From positions 62,001-126,000 of the forward strand of contig NZ_SACS01000001.1 of NCBI RefSeq assembly GCF_004005945.1: a stretch of 64,000 nt of DNA, given 5' to 3'. Positions 17,061-26,571 of the stretch are shown piece by piece. This stretch comes from Rheinheimera riviphila. Its GTDB lineage: Bacteria > Pseudomonadota > Gammaproteobacteria > Enterobacterales > Alteromonadaceae. Within the stretch, counting starts at the first letter, position 1. Each line of letters begins with the position of its first letter. The translations under genes and the position numbers were made by a program. The notes below the pieces were generated by a model. It was not told where the DNA came from and searched no databases. It saw nothing but the letters and a program-made list of their open reading frames with translations.

Positions 17061-17756
17061 TCAGAACTGAAAAGTCCGCGCCACTGATAACGATATTTTG
17101 GCATCACCATAAAATGGCAACGAATAATCGGTATCATCAAAGGCCAAAGTCCAGTTAAAACCCAAGCCACTGACCAGATAAGCAATCCGCCAATGATGGT
17201 AAGTGCCGTCGGTATCACGCAGGAATTTGTCCGTTTGGGTCGAGGTTGAGCGATCGGCAGTCAGCAATAAACTGCCGTTTTCATGTAGCGGAATGGTATG
17301 AAATAACGCCACGATATAATGACCACCGCCAGCACCAAAATAGTCGGACGCGTACCAATAACCAAGTTTAGTATTGTGATAAGTCAACTTGACGTACGCT
17401 TCGGGGAAATTAAACGCCTCACTATTGGCGTTGCTGTCGCCATGGTAGGTGTATTGCGCCACACCGACATCAATCAGCCAGTCGTCATTAAGCTGGTGCC
17501 AGTAACCAACAGTGGCGTCAAATTCGAGATCGGTACCGGGTGAAAACTTAATATTCGACGCCCAAAGCCCGGCATACCAGCCATCGCCACTACTCCAATC
17601 CAGACTGGGCTGCAGCGCCGGGTCGTGGTCGGTTAAAGTAATACCGTTAAACAAATAATTCGAAGTGTAAGTGACGGTTGAGCTGACATCAGCCTGGCAA
17701 TGTACTGAAATCAGAGAACAAAATGCAAAAAGGACAGTGGCGGGATGTCGCAGCAT
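17061..17756 (-). CDS. TorF-family putative porin
   Basis: A 231-residue outer-membrane protein. The signal peptide ends around SVHCQA, and the mature protein begins DVSSTVTYTSNYLFNGITLT, the hallmark opening of the TorF/Gcw_chp family (TIGR02001). Alternating aromatic beta-strands continue to the terminal F (SLSVARTFQF). GGAGA precedes the ATG at 17756; the codon before it is TTG. The chemoreceptor gene starts 39 bp downstream, so porin, receptor and binding protein are probably co-transcribed. The family is proposed to form pores for small solutes, without a firm substrate. Confidence 0.85.
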   Translation of the reverse strand: MLRHPATVLFAFCSLISVHCQADVSSTVTYTSNYLFNGITLTDHDPALQPSLDWSSGDGWYAGLWASNIKFSPGTDLEFDATVGYWHQLNDDWLIDVGVAQYTYHGDSNANSEAFNFPEAYVKLTYHNTKLGYWYASDYFGAGGGHYIVALFHTIPLHENGSLLLTADRSTSTQTDKFLRDTDGTYHHWRIAYLVSGLGFNWTLAFDDTDYSLPFYGDAKISLSVARTFQF

Positions 17757-17898
17757 CAATTTTCTCCGGAAGGAAGTGACAACAGAACAGCAGACTAAAG
17801 GTATAGCAGGGGAAAACCGGTATTAGCCAGTGAAGCGGGAAAATAAACGGGATTGATGTCAGCTAAATATCTGAATTAGAAACAAAACCAAGATCGAC

Positions 17899-18090
17899 CG
17901 TAGGGCATCACTCATCGCGACAGGTACGCCGGACGATGAGTTGACGCTACTCGGCTTGATGGCGGACTACCTCCGGTGAGTCCGCCCTACTTTTCCCCTT
18001 AAAATTAAGAGGTTCCGTAGGGCGCTACTCACCGCGTCAGGTACGCCGAATGACGCTACTCACCGCGTCAGCGGTAATACGCCGAATAAC
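17899..18090. repeat. Cluster of short GTAGGGC/ACTCACCGCGTCAGG intergenic repeats
   Basis: This gap between the porin and lysS holds no gene. It contains GTAGGGC at 17900 and 18017, the same word inverted (GCCCTAC) at 17984, and TACTCACCGCGTCAG twice (18025 and 18057), each followed by a TACGCCGAAT(G/A)ACGC motif. A diverged copy runs from 17907. A perfect hairpin GGCGGACT/AGTCCGCC lies at 17961-17986. The layout suggests a family of small palindromic repeats that has duplicated in place. It could affect the end of the lysS transcript. Confidence 0.65.
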
Positions 18091-18113
18091 GCCACTAACC
18101 ACATCAACAACAA

Positions 18114-19640
18114 TTAGCTACCCTGTTTATCGGTATGACGCATATGCGGGAACAAAATCACGTCGCGGATGCTTGGCGCGTTAGCCAGTAACATCACCAG
18201 GCGATCAATCCCAATACCCTGGCCTGCGGTTGGTGGTAAACCGTGTTCCAGTGCAGTGACGTAATCTTCGTCATAGAACATCGCTTCATCATCACCAGCG
18301 GCTTTTTGGGCTACTTGCTCATGGAAGCGTGCAGCTTGATCTTCAGCGTCATTTAACTCGCTAAAACCATTGCCTAATTCACGGCCGCCGATGAAAAATT
18401 CAAAGCGGTCAGTGATTTCCGGATTGTGGTCGTTACGACGGGCCAATGGCGAAATCTCAGCCGGGTATTCAGTGATAAAAGTGGGTTGTAACAGCTTGGT
18501 TTCGACCAATTCGTCAAACACTTCCATCAGAATACGGCCGTGGCCATAGTTGGCTTTGACTTCAATGCCAAGCGATTTAGCAAATGCCGCCACTGCTTCG
18601 CGCGTGGTTAATTGCTCAATCTTCACTTCCGGGTTGTAGTGCAGAATTGATTCCGTCACTGACATCCGCGCAAACGGCTGGCCAAAATCAAAGGTATGAC
18701 CCTGATACGGCACTTCGGTTGTACCCAACACCGACAACGCCAGACCGCGGAATAACTCTTCAGTTAAGTCCATCAGGTCGTTGTAATCGGCATAAGCCCA
18801 ATAGAATTCCAGCATGGTAAATTCTGGGTTGTGACGGGTTGAAACACCTTCATTACGGAAGTTACGGTTCAGCTCAAACACTTTTTCAAACCCACCAACC
18901 ACCAGCCGCTTTAAGTACAGCTCTGGCGCAATACGCAGGAACATTTGCATATCCAGCGCATTGTGGTGCGTTTCAAACGGACGGGCCGAAGCGCCACCCG
19001 GAATACTTTGCAGCATTGGGGTTTCGACTTCTAAAAAGCCTTTGCTGTTAAAAAACTGGCGAATATAAGCCACGGTTTTGGAACGGATTAAAAAGGTTTT
19101 GCGCGACTCGTCGTTGACGATTAAATCTAAATAACGCTGACGATAACAAGCTTCCTGATCGGTTAAACCGTGGAACTTGTCCGGCAGTGGCCGTAAGGCT
19201 TTGGTCAGTAAACGGATTTCGTCTAACCATACTGTTAACTCACCAGTCTGGGTTTTAAACAGGGTACCGCTACCACCAACGATATCGCCTAAGTCCCACT
19301 TTTTAAAACCTTCGTTGTAGACGTTTTCCGGCAGGCTATCGCGCGCCACGTACAACTGCAATTTGCCGCCAACATCCTGAATGGTGGTGAAACTGGCTTT
19401 ACCCATAATGCGACGCAGCATCATCCGGCCAGCCACAGTCACCCGGACTTTTTTCTCTTCCAGTTCTTCTTTGGTCAGATGCTCATACTCTGCATGGATC
19501 TGATCCGAAATGGCATCACGGCGAAAGTCATTTGGAAAGGCATTGCCAAGTTCACGCAACCCAGCCAGCTTATGTTTACGCTCAGCAATCAGTTTATTGA
19601 CGTCCTGGTGTTCTTCAAGAGGAGTATTCTGTTCTGACAT
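18114..19640 (-). CDS. lysS: Lysyl-tRNA synthetase, class II
   Basis: A 508-residue class II aminoacyl-tRNA synthetase that charges tRNA-Lys. The N-terminal OB-fold anticodon-binding domain covers about 60-160 ([20 protein letters not shown]). Class II motif 1 is around 180-215, motif 2 around 260-290 ([20 protein letters not shown]) and motif 3 near the C-terminus ([13 protein letters not shown]). Length agrees with E. coli LysS (505). It follows prfB by 26 bp on the same strand, the usual prfB-lysS pair. No editing-domain insertions or anomalies were seen. Confidence 0.97.
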   Translation of the reverse strand: MSEQNTPLEEHQDVNKLIAERKHKLAGLRELGNAFPNDFRRDAISDQIHAEYEHLTKEELEEKKVRVTVAGRMMLRRIMGKASFTTIQDVGGKLQLYVARDSLPENVYNEGFKKWDLGDIVGGSGTLFKTQTGELTVWLDEIRLLTKALRPLPDKFHGLTDQEACYRQRYLDLIVNDESRKTFLIRSKTVAYIRQFFNSKGFLEVETPMLQSIPGGASARPFETHHNALDMQMFLRIAPELYLKRLVVGGFEKVFELNRNFRNEGVSTRHNPEFTMLEFYWAYADYNDLMDLTEELFRGLALSVLGTTEVPYQGHTFDFGQPFARMSVTESILHYNPEVKIEQLTTREAVAAFAKSLGIEVKANYGHGRILMEVFDELVETKLLQPTFITEYPAEISPLARRNDHNPEITDRFEFFIGGRELGNGFSELNDAEDQAARFHEQVAQKAAGDDEAMFYDEDYVTALEHGLPPTAGQGIGIDRLVMLLANAPSIRDVILFPHMRHTDKQGS

Positions 19641-19666
19641 AATAAGTTCCTGATTTTAAGCGAAAA

Positions 19667-20765
19667 TTACAAACCGGCTTTTAAGCTGGCTTCAATAAAT
19701 TTGTCGAGGTCACCGTCCAATACCGACTGGGTATTGCGGGTTTCCACGCCGGTGCGCAAATCTTTGATCCGCGAGTCATCCAGCACATAAGAGCGGATTT
19801 GACTGCCCCAGCCGATATCCGACTTGGTATCTTCCAGCGCTTGTTTTTCGGCGTTTTGTTTTTGTAATTCAAACTCATACAGCTTGGCGCGCAGTTGCTT
19901 ATAAGCATTGTCGCGGTTTTTATGCTGCGAGCGGTCGTTCTGACACTGCACCACAATATTGGTCGGTAAGTGAGTGATCCGTACCGCAGAGTCGGTTCTG
20001 TTCACGTGCTGACCACCGGCGCCTGATGCGCGATAGGTATCAATCCGTAAATCGGCAGGATTGATATCAATTTCGATATCGTCGTCCACTTCAGGGGAGA
20101 CAAACACTGACGCGAAAGATGTGTGGCGGCGGTTACCCGAGTCAAACGGGCTTTTGCGCACTAAGCGGTGGACGCCGGTTTCAGTGCGTAACCAGCCGTA
20201 AGCATATTCACCGGTAAATTTGATGGTACAACCTTTGATACCGGCGACGTCGCCGTCAGTGACTTCGTATAGTTCAGGTTTAAAGCCTTTGGCATCACCC
20301 CAACGCAGGTACATCCGCATCAGCATGCTGGCCCAGTCCTGCGCTTCAGTACCGCCGGAGCCGGACTGAATATCCAGGTAACAATCGCTTGGATCGCTTT
20401 GGCCGGAAAACATCCGGCGGAATTCCAGTTTAGCCAGTTGTGCTTCTAAATCAGCGAGTTCGGTTTGCGCTTCAACAAAGGTATCTTCGTCTTCGGCTTC
20501 AACGGCGAGTTCAACCAAACCGGCCACATCTTCGAGGCCTTGATCCAGTTTATCGATGGTATTAACGATTTGCTCCAGCGCCGAACGCTCCTTGCCTAAG
20601 GCCTGGGCTTTTTCCGGATTGTTCCAGACATTGGAGTCTTCGAGCTCGCGGGAAACTTCTTCTAACTTTTCTTTCTTGGCATCGTAGTCAAAGATACCCC
20701 CGAAGCACATTAGTGCGTTCAGCTAAGTCTTTGATACTGTTATAAACTGGATTGACTTCAAACAT
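19667..20765 (-). CDS. prfB: Peptide chain release factor 2, with programmed +1 frameshift
   Basis: RF2 recognises UGA and UAA stop codons. The gene is read in two parts. A 25-codon frame from the ATG at 20765 ([20 protein letters not shown]) ends in an in-frame TGA at 20690-20688. Slippage by one base at CTT-TGA then continues in the frame from 20689 to 19667, giving 365 residues, exactly the E. coli length. The stop-recognition motif SPF (in RKSPFDSG) and the catalytic GGQ (in [10 protein letters not shown]) are present. The residue matching E. coli K-12 position 246 is alanine, as in most bacteria, not threonine. Taking the downstream ATG at 20710 as a start would miss the true N-terminus. 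Confidence 0.96.
20685..20702 (-). promoter_or_regulatory. prfB autoregulatory frameshift site
   Basis: On the minus strand the site reads CGGGGGTATCTTTGAC: an internal Shine-Dalgarno-like GGGGG, three bases, then CTT and the in-frame TGA followed by C. When RF2 is scarce the ribosome pauses at TGA and slips to the +1 frame. The usual AGGGGG has C in its first position here, which slightly weakens the anti-SD pairing. Confidence 0.93.
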
Positions 20766-20888
20766 GATTTTTAATGGCGCCTTAAAAATAAGGCGGCAAT
20801 TGTAGCAAAATTTCAGCAGCAGGTGCAGCCTTTTCCTGCCGGTAGACGTCCGGATCGCCGATGAAATTTATCGCGTTGCGGTAGCTCG

Positions 20889-22874
20889 TTAAGACAACAA
20901 CGGAAATTGCACATAAAAACAAGCGCCTTGCCCTGGCACCGAATCAAAACCAATGCTGCCCTGCATCGATTCGGTCAGTTGTTTTGACAATGCCAGCCCC
21001 AGCCCGGTGCCGCCTTTTTGCCTGGCGTCACTGCTGTCGGCCTGCGAAAACCTCTGAAAAATAAGCGGTTTAAACTCATCAGGAATTCCCGGACCTTGAT
21101 CCTGCACCATAATTTTCAGCCGTTGCTGTTGGCGCTGCAACAGAATTTGTACCGTACTTTGTGGCGGGGAAAACTTCACCGCATTAGAAATTAAATTCGC
21201 CATGATCTGGGCAAAACGTAATTTATCAATTTGAACGTGCCACAACTCAGCGCCGGCGTCCGCCGACAGTTGCAAGGTGACCGCGCGCTGGTGCCCATAA
21301 TGGAGATTGTCGGCGACGCATTGTTCGACCAGCGCCAACAGCGGCTCCGACTGCAATTCAAACTGCATCATGCCCGCCGACAACTTTTCGATATCGAGTA
21401 AGTCGTTGATAAGACTGGTAAGCCGCTGACAATTGTTATTCGCCAGCTGCAGCATGTGCTGCACCTGCGTCGGTAATTCGCCTAACACACCGGACGACAC
21501 CAATCCCAGCGCACCACTGATTGAGGTTAACGGGGTACGTAGTTCATGGCTGACGGTCGACACAAATTCCCGTTTTAACTGCTCCAGCTGCTGTCGTTCG
21601 GTAATATCCTGCGCTGAGGCATACACTTTGCTAGTGGCCGGATCGCGGATCGACGACCATTGCAACGTCAGATAATGGCCGTCTTTGTGCCGGTAACGAT
21701 TGATAAATCCTGAAGCGGCCTGACCTTGCTGCATTTCAGTGACCACATCTTCAGTTGGTTCTAAATCGGCCGGATGAATAAATTGGGTAAAAGGCCGGCT
21801 TAGTAACTCGGCTTCGCTGTAGCCGGTGATCCGGCAAAACGCCGCATTCACCCGTTCGAAATAATTTTGATCGTTGGCGATACACAGTACATCACGCGAT
21901 AAAGTGAAAAACTGCTGTAACTCGCAGCGCAGTTGTTGTTGCGCCGTCACATCCTGCACTGAACCGATCAATCTGGCGGCGGAATCACCTACCGAAGTGG
22001 TCCATTTCGCCACTTCATGAACCCAGCGGATACTGCCATCGGGCAACACAATCCGGTGCATCACATTGTGCTCACCGCCTGCTTCTGCCAGCGCTTCACT
22101 TTGCCTGACCAGAGCCCGGTCTTCCGGATGGAGCTGTTGATAAAATAGAGTTCTGCTCGGCGAAAAATTGGCTGCAGAGACGCCAAAAATTTCGTACACC
22201 ATTGGCGACCACCAAAGTTCATCGCTTCCCATATTGGCTTCCCAAAAACCAATCCGGGCATGACGGCTGGCCATTTCCTGCCGCTCCAGTAACAGCTGAT
22301 AATCCCGTTGCAACGCCAGATGCTGGCTAAAGGTGTGCACGGTACTGGCCACCGATGCCATTGCCGTAACAAAATGCTGCTCATCAATGCTCCACTGCCG
22401 TGGCGTACTGACCTGCTCGATACAAATAACCCCGCACAACCCTTGTTCCGATTGGATCACCGCATCCAGCATCGAACAAATACCGGCCGATTGCAGATAA
22501 CCATCGTTAAACTCCGCTGTGGCGGGATGCGTAGCGGCATCAAAAGCGGCGATCAGAACATCCTCGGACAGCGCTTGAAAATACTTTGGATAATGACTGC
22601 GCTGCAAACAAACGCCATTCAGATGTGATTTGTTTTTATATTCAAATAAATCAATGCACTGCAGCACATCGACCGCACTAAACAACCACACGCTGACCCG
22701 GTCAGCATACAGCGCATGGCTGATTTGTTCGGTCAAAAAACGCCAGGCTTGTTGGGTATCACTGGCGAACAACAACGGGGATGCAAGAATTTTCGTTTGT
22801 AGCGCCAGTAATTGCCGACCTTGGCGAGGCGCAGCAGTGGTGTTGCCAGAAGATGCCGATGACGGTTGCGTCAT
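20889..22874 (-). CDS. GAF/PAS sensor histidine kinase
   Basis: A 661-residue soluble kinase with no membrane helix. A GAF-like domain spans about 25-190, followed by two PAS domains: about 200-310 (GFWEANMGSDELWWSPMVYE, PAS_3 type, ending RWVHEVAKWT) and about 320-430 (FFTLSRDVLCIANDQNYFER). The H-box is FVSTVSHELRTPLTSISGAL, the N-box NLISNAVKFSPP, and the G-boxes VQDQGPGIPD and GGTGLGLALSKQL. It is an orphan with no receiver gene beside it. It lies between recJ and prfB, genes normally adjacent or nearly so. The ATG at 22874 is preferred over one 27 codons upstream because the extra residues look non-coding; neither has a strong ribosome site. Confidence 0.88.
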   Translation of the reverse strand: MTQPSSASSGNTTAAPRQGRQLLALQTKILASPLLFASDTQQAWRFLTEQISHALYADRVSVWLFSAVDVLQCIDLFEYKNKSHLNGVCLQRSHYPKYFQALSEDVLIAAFDAATHPATAEFNDGYLQSAGICSMLDAVIQSEQGLCGVICIEQVSTPRQWSIDEQHFVTAMASVASTVHTFSQHLALQRDYQLLLERQEMASRHARIGFWEANMGSDELWWSPMVYEIFGVSAANFSPSRTLFYQQLHPEDRALVRQSEALAEAGGEHNVMHRIVLPDGSIRWVHEVAKWTTSVGDSAARLIGSVQDVTAQQQLRCELQQFFTLSRDVLCIANDQNYFERVNAAFCRITGYSEAELLSRPFTQFIHPADLEPTEDVVTEMQQGQAASGFINRYRHKDGHYLTLQWSSIRDPATSKVYASAQDITERQQLEQLKREFVSTVSHELRTPLTSISGALGLVSSGVLGELPTQVQHMLQLANNNCQRLTSLINDLLDIEKLSAGMMQFELQSEPLLALVEQCVADNLHYGHQRAVTLQLSADAGAELWHVQIDKLRFAQIMANLISNAVKFSPPQSTVQILLQRQQQRLKIMVQDQGPGIPDEFKPLIFQRFSQADSSDARQKGGTGLGLALSKQLTESMQGSIGFDSVPGQGACFYVQFPLLS

Positions 22875-23007
22875 GAGAAACGTTAACTCTGCGGTTTTGC
22901 GGATTGGGTTATTAGGTGTAGCAGGAGGCCAGATACACAGCAAGCCCAACCTCATGCCAGGAACAAAGCGGCAACGACCAGACGCTGCTGCTTTGTCACC
23001 GGGCCAA

Positions 23008-24735
23008 CTAGAGGGCCGTCATCTGCCGGACCAACAATTGCAGGTTTTGCTGATCACGAAAATCATTGATATCGAGCTGATACGCCAGCTGCACTTGCTG
23101 CACATTGGCATTGGGCCAGGTTTTATTGTCGGCATTAAACCAAATCGCATCCACCAATGTGCCATCGCTGGCCTGTAACATCATTTTCAGATGTTTATCC
23201 GCCAGCATCCGTTGTTGCACTAACTTAAAACGACCTTCAAATACCGGCTCCGGGAACGATTGCCCCCAAGGCCCGGCTTGTTGCAGGATGCCGGCCATTG
23301 CTACCGTCAGATCACTGCTCGCCAGCTCGCCATCGGTGTAAATTACCGCAGTCAGCAGCTCAGGGGTCAGATATTTTTTAGCGATAAAATTCAGCGCCAA
23401 CTGGAAAGTTTCCAGCCGATCTTCGGCAATGGTCAAACCCGCCGCCATCGCATGGCCACCAAATTTTTTAATCAGTCCTGGATACTGACTGGAAATTTCT
23501 TCCAGTAAATCACGGATATGCACGCCGTGAATGGATCGCGCCGAACCTTTTAATTCACCTTCATCACCCTGGGCGAAAGCAATCACCGGTCGGTGATACA
23601 ACTCTTTGACGCGCCCTGCCAGAATACCAATCACCCCCTGATGCCAGTCGGCCTGGTATAGACACAAACAATCGGGTAGCTGATCTTGGGTAAAAGATAA
23701 TTTTTGCAAAAAAGCTAAAGCTTCGGCTTGCATCCCTTGTTCAATTTCGCGCCGTTCGACGTTTAAGCTATCCAGCTCAGCCGCTAAGCGGCGGGCAACA
23801 TTGATATCCGGCGCCAGCAAACAAGAAATGCCAATCGACATATCATCCAGCCTGCCGGCCGCATTGAGCCTCGGCGCCAGTGAAAAACCAAAATCGCTGG
23901 CGGTCAGTTTTTCCGCTTTGCGATTGGCAACGTCGATCAGGGCCTGAATACCTGGCCGTACTTTGCCAGCGCGAATACGCTGCAAGCCCTGATGCACCAA
24001 AATACGATTGTTGCTGTCCAGCGGGACGACGTCGGCCACAGTGCCAAGTGCAACTAAATCCAATAGTTCGGCCAGGTTTGGCTCGGCTATAGTTGCAAAA
24101 TCTCCGCGTTCGCGCAGAGCAGAGCGTAGCGCCAGCAACAGATAAAACGCTACACCAACACCGGCCAAGGCTTTACTTGGGAATTCACAGCCTGGCTGAT
24201 TTGGATTGACGATGGCGTCAGCCGCCGGTAGTTCGTTGCCGGCCAGATGGTGGTCAGTGACCAGTACTTTCACGCCGGCTTTTTTGGCCAGCGCCACACC
24301 TTCAATCGCCGAAATACCGTTGTCGACGGTGATGATGAGCTCCGCACCTTGCGCCACGGCCAGTTCGGCCATTTGGGGCGACAGGCCATAACCAAAGGCA
24401 AAACGGTTGGGGACCAGATATTCCAGATGTTTAAAGCCAAAGGCTTTCAGCCCGGCTAATAACACGGCGGTACTGGTGGCGCCATCGGCATCAAAGTCGC
24501 CGACAATCACAATTTGTTGTTGTTGATCAAGCGCCTGGGTTAACAACGCCACCGCATCATTGATGCCTTTGAGCGCCGTAAATGGCAGTAAGTTAGCGGC
24601 GGAGCGTTGCAACTCTTCCGGCAAGCCAATCCCACGATGGGCATAAACACGTTGCAACACCGGATGCACCGGTAACGCAAAAGCGGCGCTACTTTGCACC
24701 GTCCTTTGCTGGAGTTGTTTTAGCCGAAAGGTCAT
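23008..24735 (-). CDS. recJ: Single-stranded-DNA-specific exonuclease RecJ
   Basis: A 575-residue 5'-3' exonuclease of the DHH superfamily, acting in RecF-pathway recombination, mismatch and base excision repair. The catalytic motifs are present: VGDFDADGATST near 80 (motif I), VTDHH near 158 (motif III, DHH), and GGHAMAAGLTI near 420 in the DHHA1 domain. The C-terminal OB-fold completes the usual length (E. coli 577). It follows dsbC by 12 bp on the same strand and is part of the xerD-dsbC-recJ operon. Confidence 0.97.
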   Translation of the reverse strand: MTFRLKQLQQRTVQSSAAFALPVHPVLQRVYAHRGIGLPEELQRSAANLLPFTALKGINDAVALLTQALDQQQQIVIVGDFDADGATSTAVLLAGLKAFGFKHLEYLVPNRFAFGYGLSPQMAELAVAQGAELIITVDNGISAIEGVALAKKAGVKVLVTDHHLAGNELPAADAIVNPNQPGCEFPSKALAGVGVAFYLLLALRSALRERGDFATIAEPNLAELLDLVALGTVADVVPLDSNNRILVHQGLQRIRAGKVRPGIQALIDVANRKAEKLTASDFGFSLAPRLNAAGRLDDMSIGISCLLAPDINVARRLAAELDSLNVERREIEQGMQAEALAFLQKLSFTQDQLPDCLCLYQADWHQGVIGILAGRVKELYHRPVIAFAQGDEGELKGSARSIHGVHIRDLLEEISSQYPGLIKKFGGHAMAAGLTIAEDRLETFQLALNFIAKKYLTPELLTAVIYTDGELASSDLTVAMAGILQQAGPWGQSFPEPVFEGRFKLVQQRMLADKHLKMMLQASDGTLVDAIWFNADNKTWPNANVQQVQLAYQLDINDFRDQQNLQLLVRQMTAL

Positions 24736-24747
24736 GTCGCTGCGCCA

Positions 24748-25458
24748 TTAACGAGCATTTAAAGTCGCAACCAACGCCGCAGCAGGCTGATATCCCGGAA
24801 TTAAGGTCCCGTCGGCCAGTACGATGGCCGGGGTGCCGCTGATGCCAAAACTCTGACCAAGATTATATTGATCGGCCACAGTGTTTTTACATTGGGCAAT
24901 GGTCACTTTGTCACCGGCTTTGGCTGTATTCATCGCCTGTTGCGGGTTTTTCGCACACCAGATGGATTGCAATTCAGTGTAAGTCTCACTGGAAACACCA
25001 CCGCGCGGGAACGCCAGATAACGCACGGTAATGCCTTGATCTAAATAGGTTTGAATTTCAGTGTGTAACTTGCGGCAATAACCGCAGCTGGTATCCGTGA
25101 ATACCGTAATAACGTGCTTTTCATCTTTGGCTTTGTATTCGATCACCGAACTTTGCATCGCCTTAATCCCTGACTTGCGAACTTCCTGCAGGATTTTATC
25201 GTTGACCAGTTGCTTGTTGGTTAAATCGTAAATGTTGCCTTCAATCAGAAACTGTCCCTGATTGGCCGCGAAAAACAAACCTTTGTCGGTTAATACTTGC
25301 TGCACACCCGGAATGACGGAATCGGCTACTGAATTCACTTTTAAGCCAACCTGCGCCAATTCGGCTTTCAGTTTAGCGTGATCGTCGGATACGGTTGCGG
25401 CAGCCAATGAACCTGCTGCGAATGCCAGCATCAAACCTGCTACGACTTTTTTCATCAT
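24748..25458 (-). CDS. dsbC: Thiol:disulfide interchange protein DsbC
   Basis: A 236-residue periplasmic disulfide isomerase. A signal peptide (KKVVAGLMLAFAAGSLAA) precedes an N-terminal dimerisation domain, a linker helix, and a thioredoxin fold with the active site CGYC in FTDTSCGYCRKLH. The cis-proline loop is SGTPAIVL. A second cysteine pair (WCAKN and AQCKNT) matches the structural disulfide of E. coli DsbC. Two successive ATGs (25458, 25455) follow AGGAA. It lies between xerD and recJ as in other gammaproteobacteria, and needs DsbD to stay reduced. Confidence 0.97.
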   Translation of the reverse strand: MMKKVVAGLMLAFAAGSLAAATVSDDHAKLKAELAQVGLKVNSVADSVIPGVQQVLTDKGLFFAANQGQFLIEGNIYDLTNKQLVNDKILQEVRKSGIKAMQSSVIEYKAKDEKHVITVFTDTSCGYCRKLHTEIQTYLDQGITVRYLAFPRGGVSSETYTELQSIWCAKNPQQAMNTAKAGDKVTIAQCKNTVADQYNLGQSFGISGTPAIVLADGTLIPGYQPAAALVATLNAR

Positions 25459-25482
25459 TTAATTCCTGTATATATAAAACCA

Positions 25483-26430
25483 TCAGCCACGAGGATGATG
25501 TTGTTGATGGATCTGTTGCAAGCGCAATTGCGCTATATGGGTGTAAATTTGCGTTGTCGACAAATCACTGTGCCCGAGCAACATCTGTACGACCCGCAAA
25601 TCGGCCCCATGATTCAATAAATGGGTGGCAAAAGCGTGTCTTAAGGTATGGGGTGACAACGGCGTCGAGATTGCCGCCACCTGCGCATAAAATTTAATCC
25701 GGTGCCAAAAGGTTTGCCGGGTCATCTGAGTACCACGTTGGCTTGGAAACAGCACATCACTTTGGGTGCTTAACAACAAACCACGACCTTGCGCCAGATA
25801 ACGTTGTAGCCATTCTACCGCGACTTCACCAATTGGCACCAGCCGCTCTTTGCTGCCTTTTCCGGTCACCCGAATCACACCCTGCCGTAGATTAAGCTGT
25901 TGCATGGTCAGCGTCACTAATTCGCTCACCCGCAAACCGGCAGCGTATAACAATTCCAGCATCACTTTATCGCGAAACTGAATTAAATCATTGACATCCG
26001 GAGCTGATAACAAGGCATCAACGTCTGCTTCCGATAAAGATTTGGGTAACGACAAACCGATTTTTGGATTGAGTAACGAAGCAATTGGATTGTCGCTGAT
26101 CTGGTGGCTTTGGTGCAGCCACTGATAAAAATTACGCAGACTACTGAGCGTTCTGGCGGTGCTACGCGGCTGCATACCGGCGTCATGGCGGTGCGCCAGG
26201 TATTGATTCAGGACATCAGCGCTGGCCTGGCACAACAGCCGTTCATGACGCTGCAGAAAAAAGGCAAACTTCCGTAAATCGGTACCATAAGCCGCCAACG
26301 TATGTTCACTGACGCCTTTTTCCAGCCACAGTTGATCCAGATATTGCTGGATCAACGCGGCTTCAGCTGCTGGTAGCTGTGGCACCACGGCGCCCTGCTT
26401 CGGTCGGCCTTTTGCGGTCAGACGTGTCAT
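25483..26430 (-). CDS. xerD: Site-specific tyrosine recombinase XerD
   Basis: A 315-residue recombinase that, with XerC, resolves chromosome dimers at dif under FtsK control. The N-terminal SAM-like DNA-binding domain covers about 20-110. Catalytic residues are visible: R in AAGLRVSELV, K in GKGSKERLVP, HxxR in SPHTLRHAFATH, H in LLGHSDLSTT and the nucleophile Y in TQIYTH. The N-terminus is about 15 residues longer than E. coli XerD. It is first in the xerD-dsbC-recJ run and divergent from fldB. Confidence 0.96.
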   Translation of the reverse strand: MTRLTAKGRPKQGAVVPQLPAAEAALIQQYLDQLWLEKGVSEHTLAAYGTDLRKFAFFLQRHERLLCQASADVLNQYLAHRHDAGMQPRSTARTLSSLRNFYQWLHQSHQISDNPIASLLNPKIGLSLPKSLSEADVDALLSAPDVNDLIQFRDKVMLELLYAAGLRVSELVTLTMQQLNLRQGVIRVTGKGSKERLVPIGEVAVEWLQRYLAQGRGLLLSTQSDVLFPSQRGTQMTRQTFWHRIKFYAQVAAISTPLSPHTLRHAFATHLLNHGADLRVVQMLLGHSDLSTTQIYTHIAQLRLQQIHQQHHPRG

Positions 26431-26571
26431 TGTTCGTTCCCTTGCACCAGTGTGCGTTGCAACCCAAAGCGCCCGGATAATCGGCCATGATCAAACCGGA
26501 CGGCGCTTTCTGCCACAGCATGCTTCTGCTAAACTGCCGCCCATCCGATCAAGCCTGCTGCTGAGTTTGTT

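Noticed and set aside
20691-20710. prfB starting at the ATG at 20710
   Set aside because: This start is only an in-frame ATG after the frameshift window; the true first 25 codons start at 20765.
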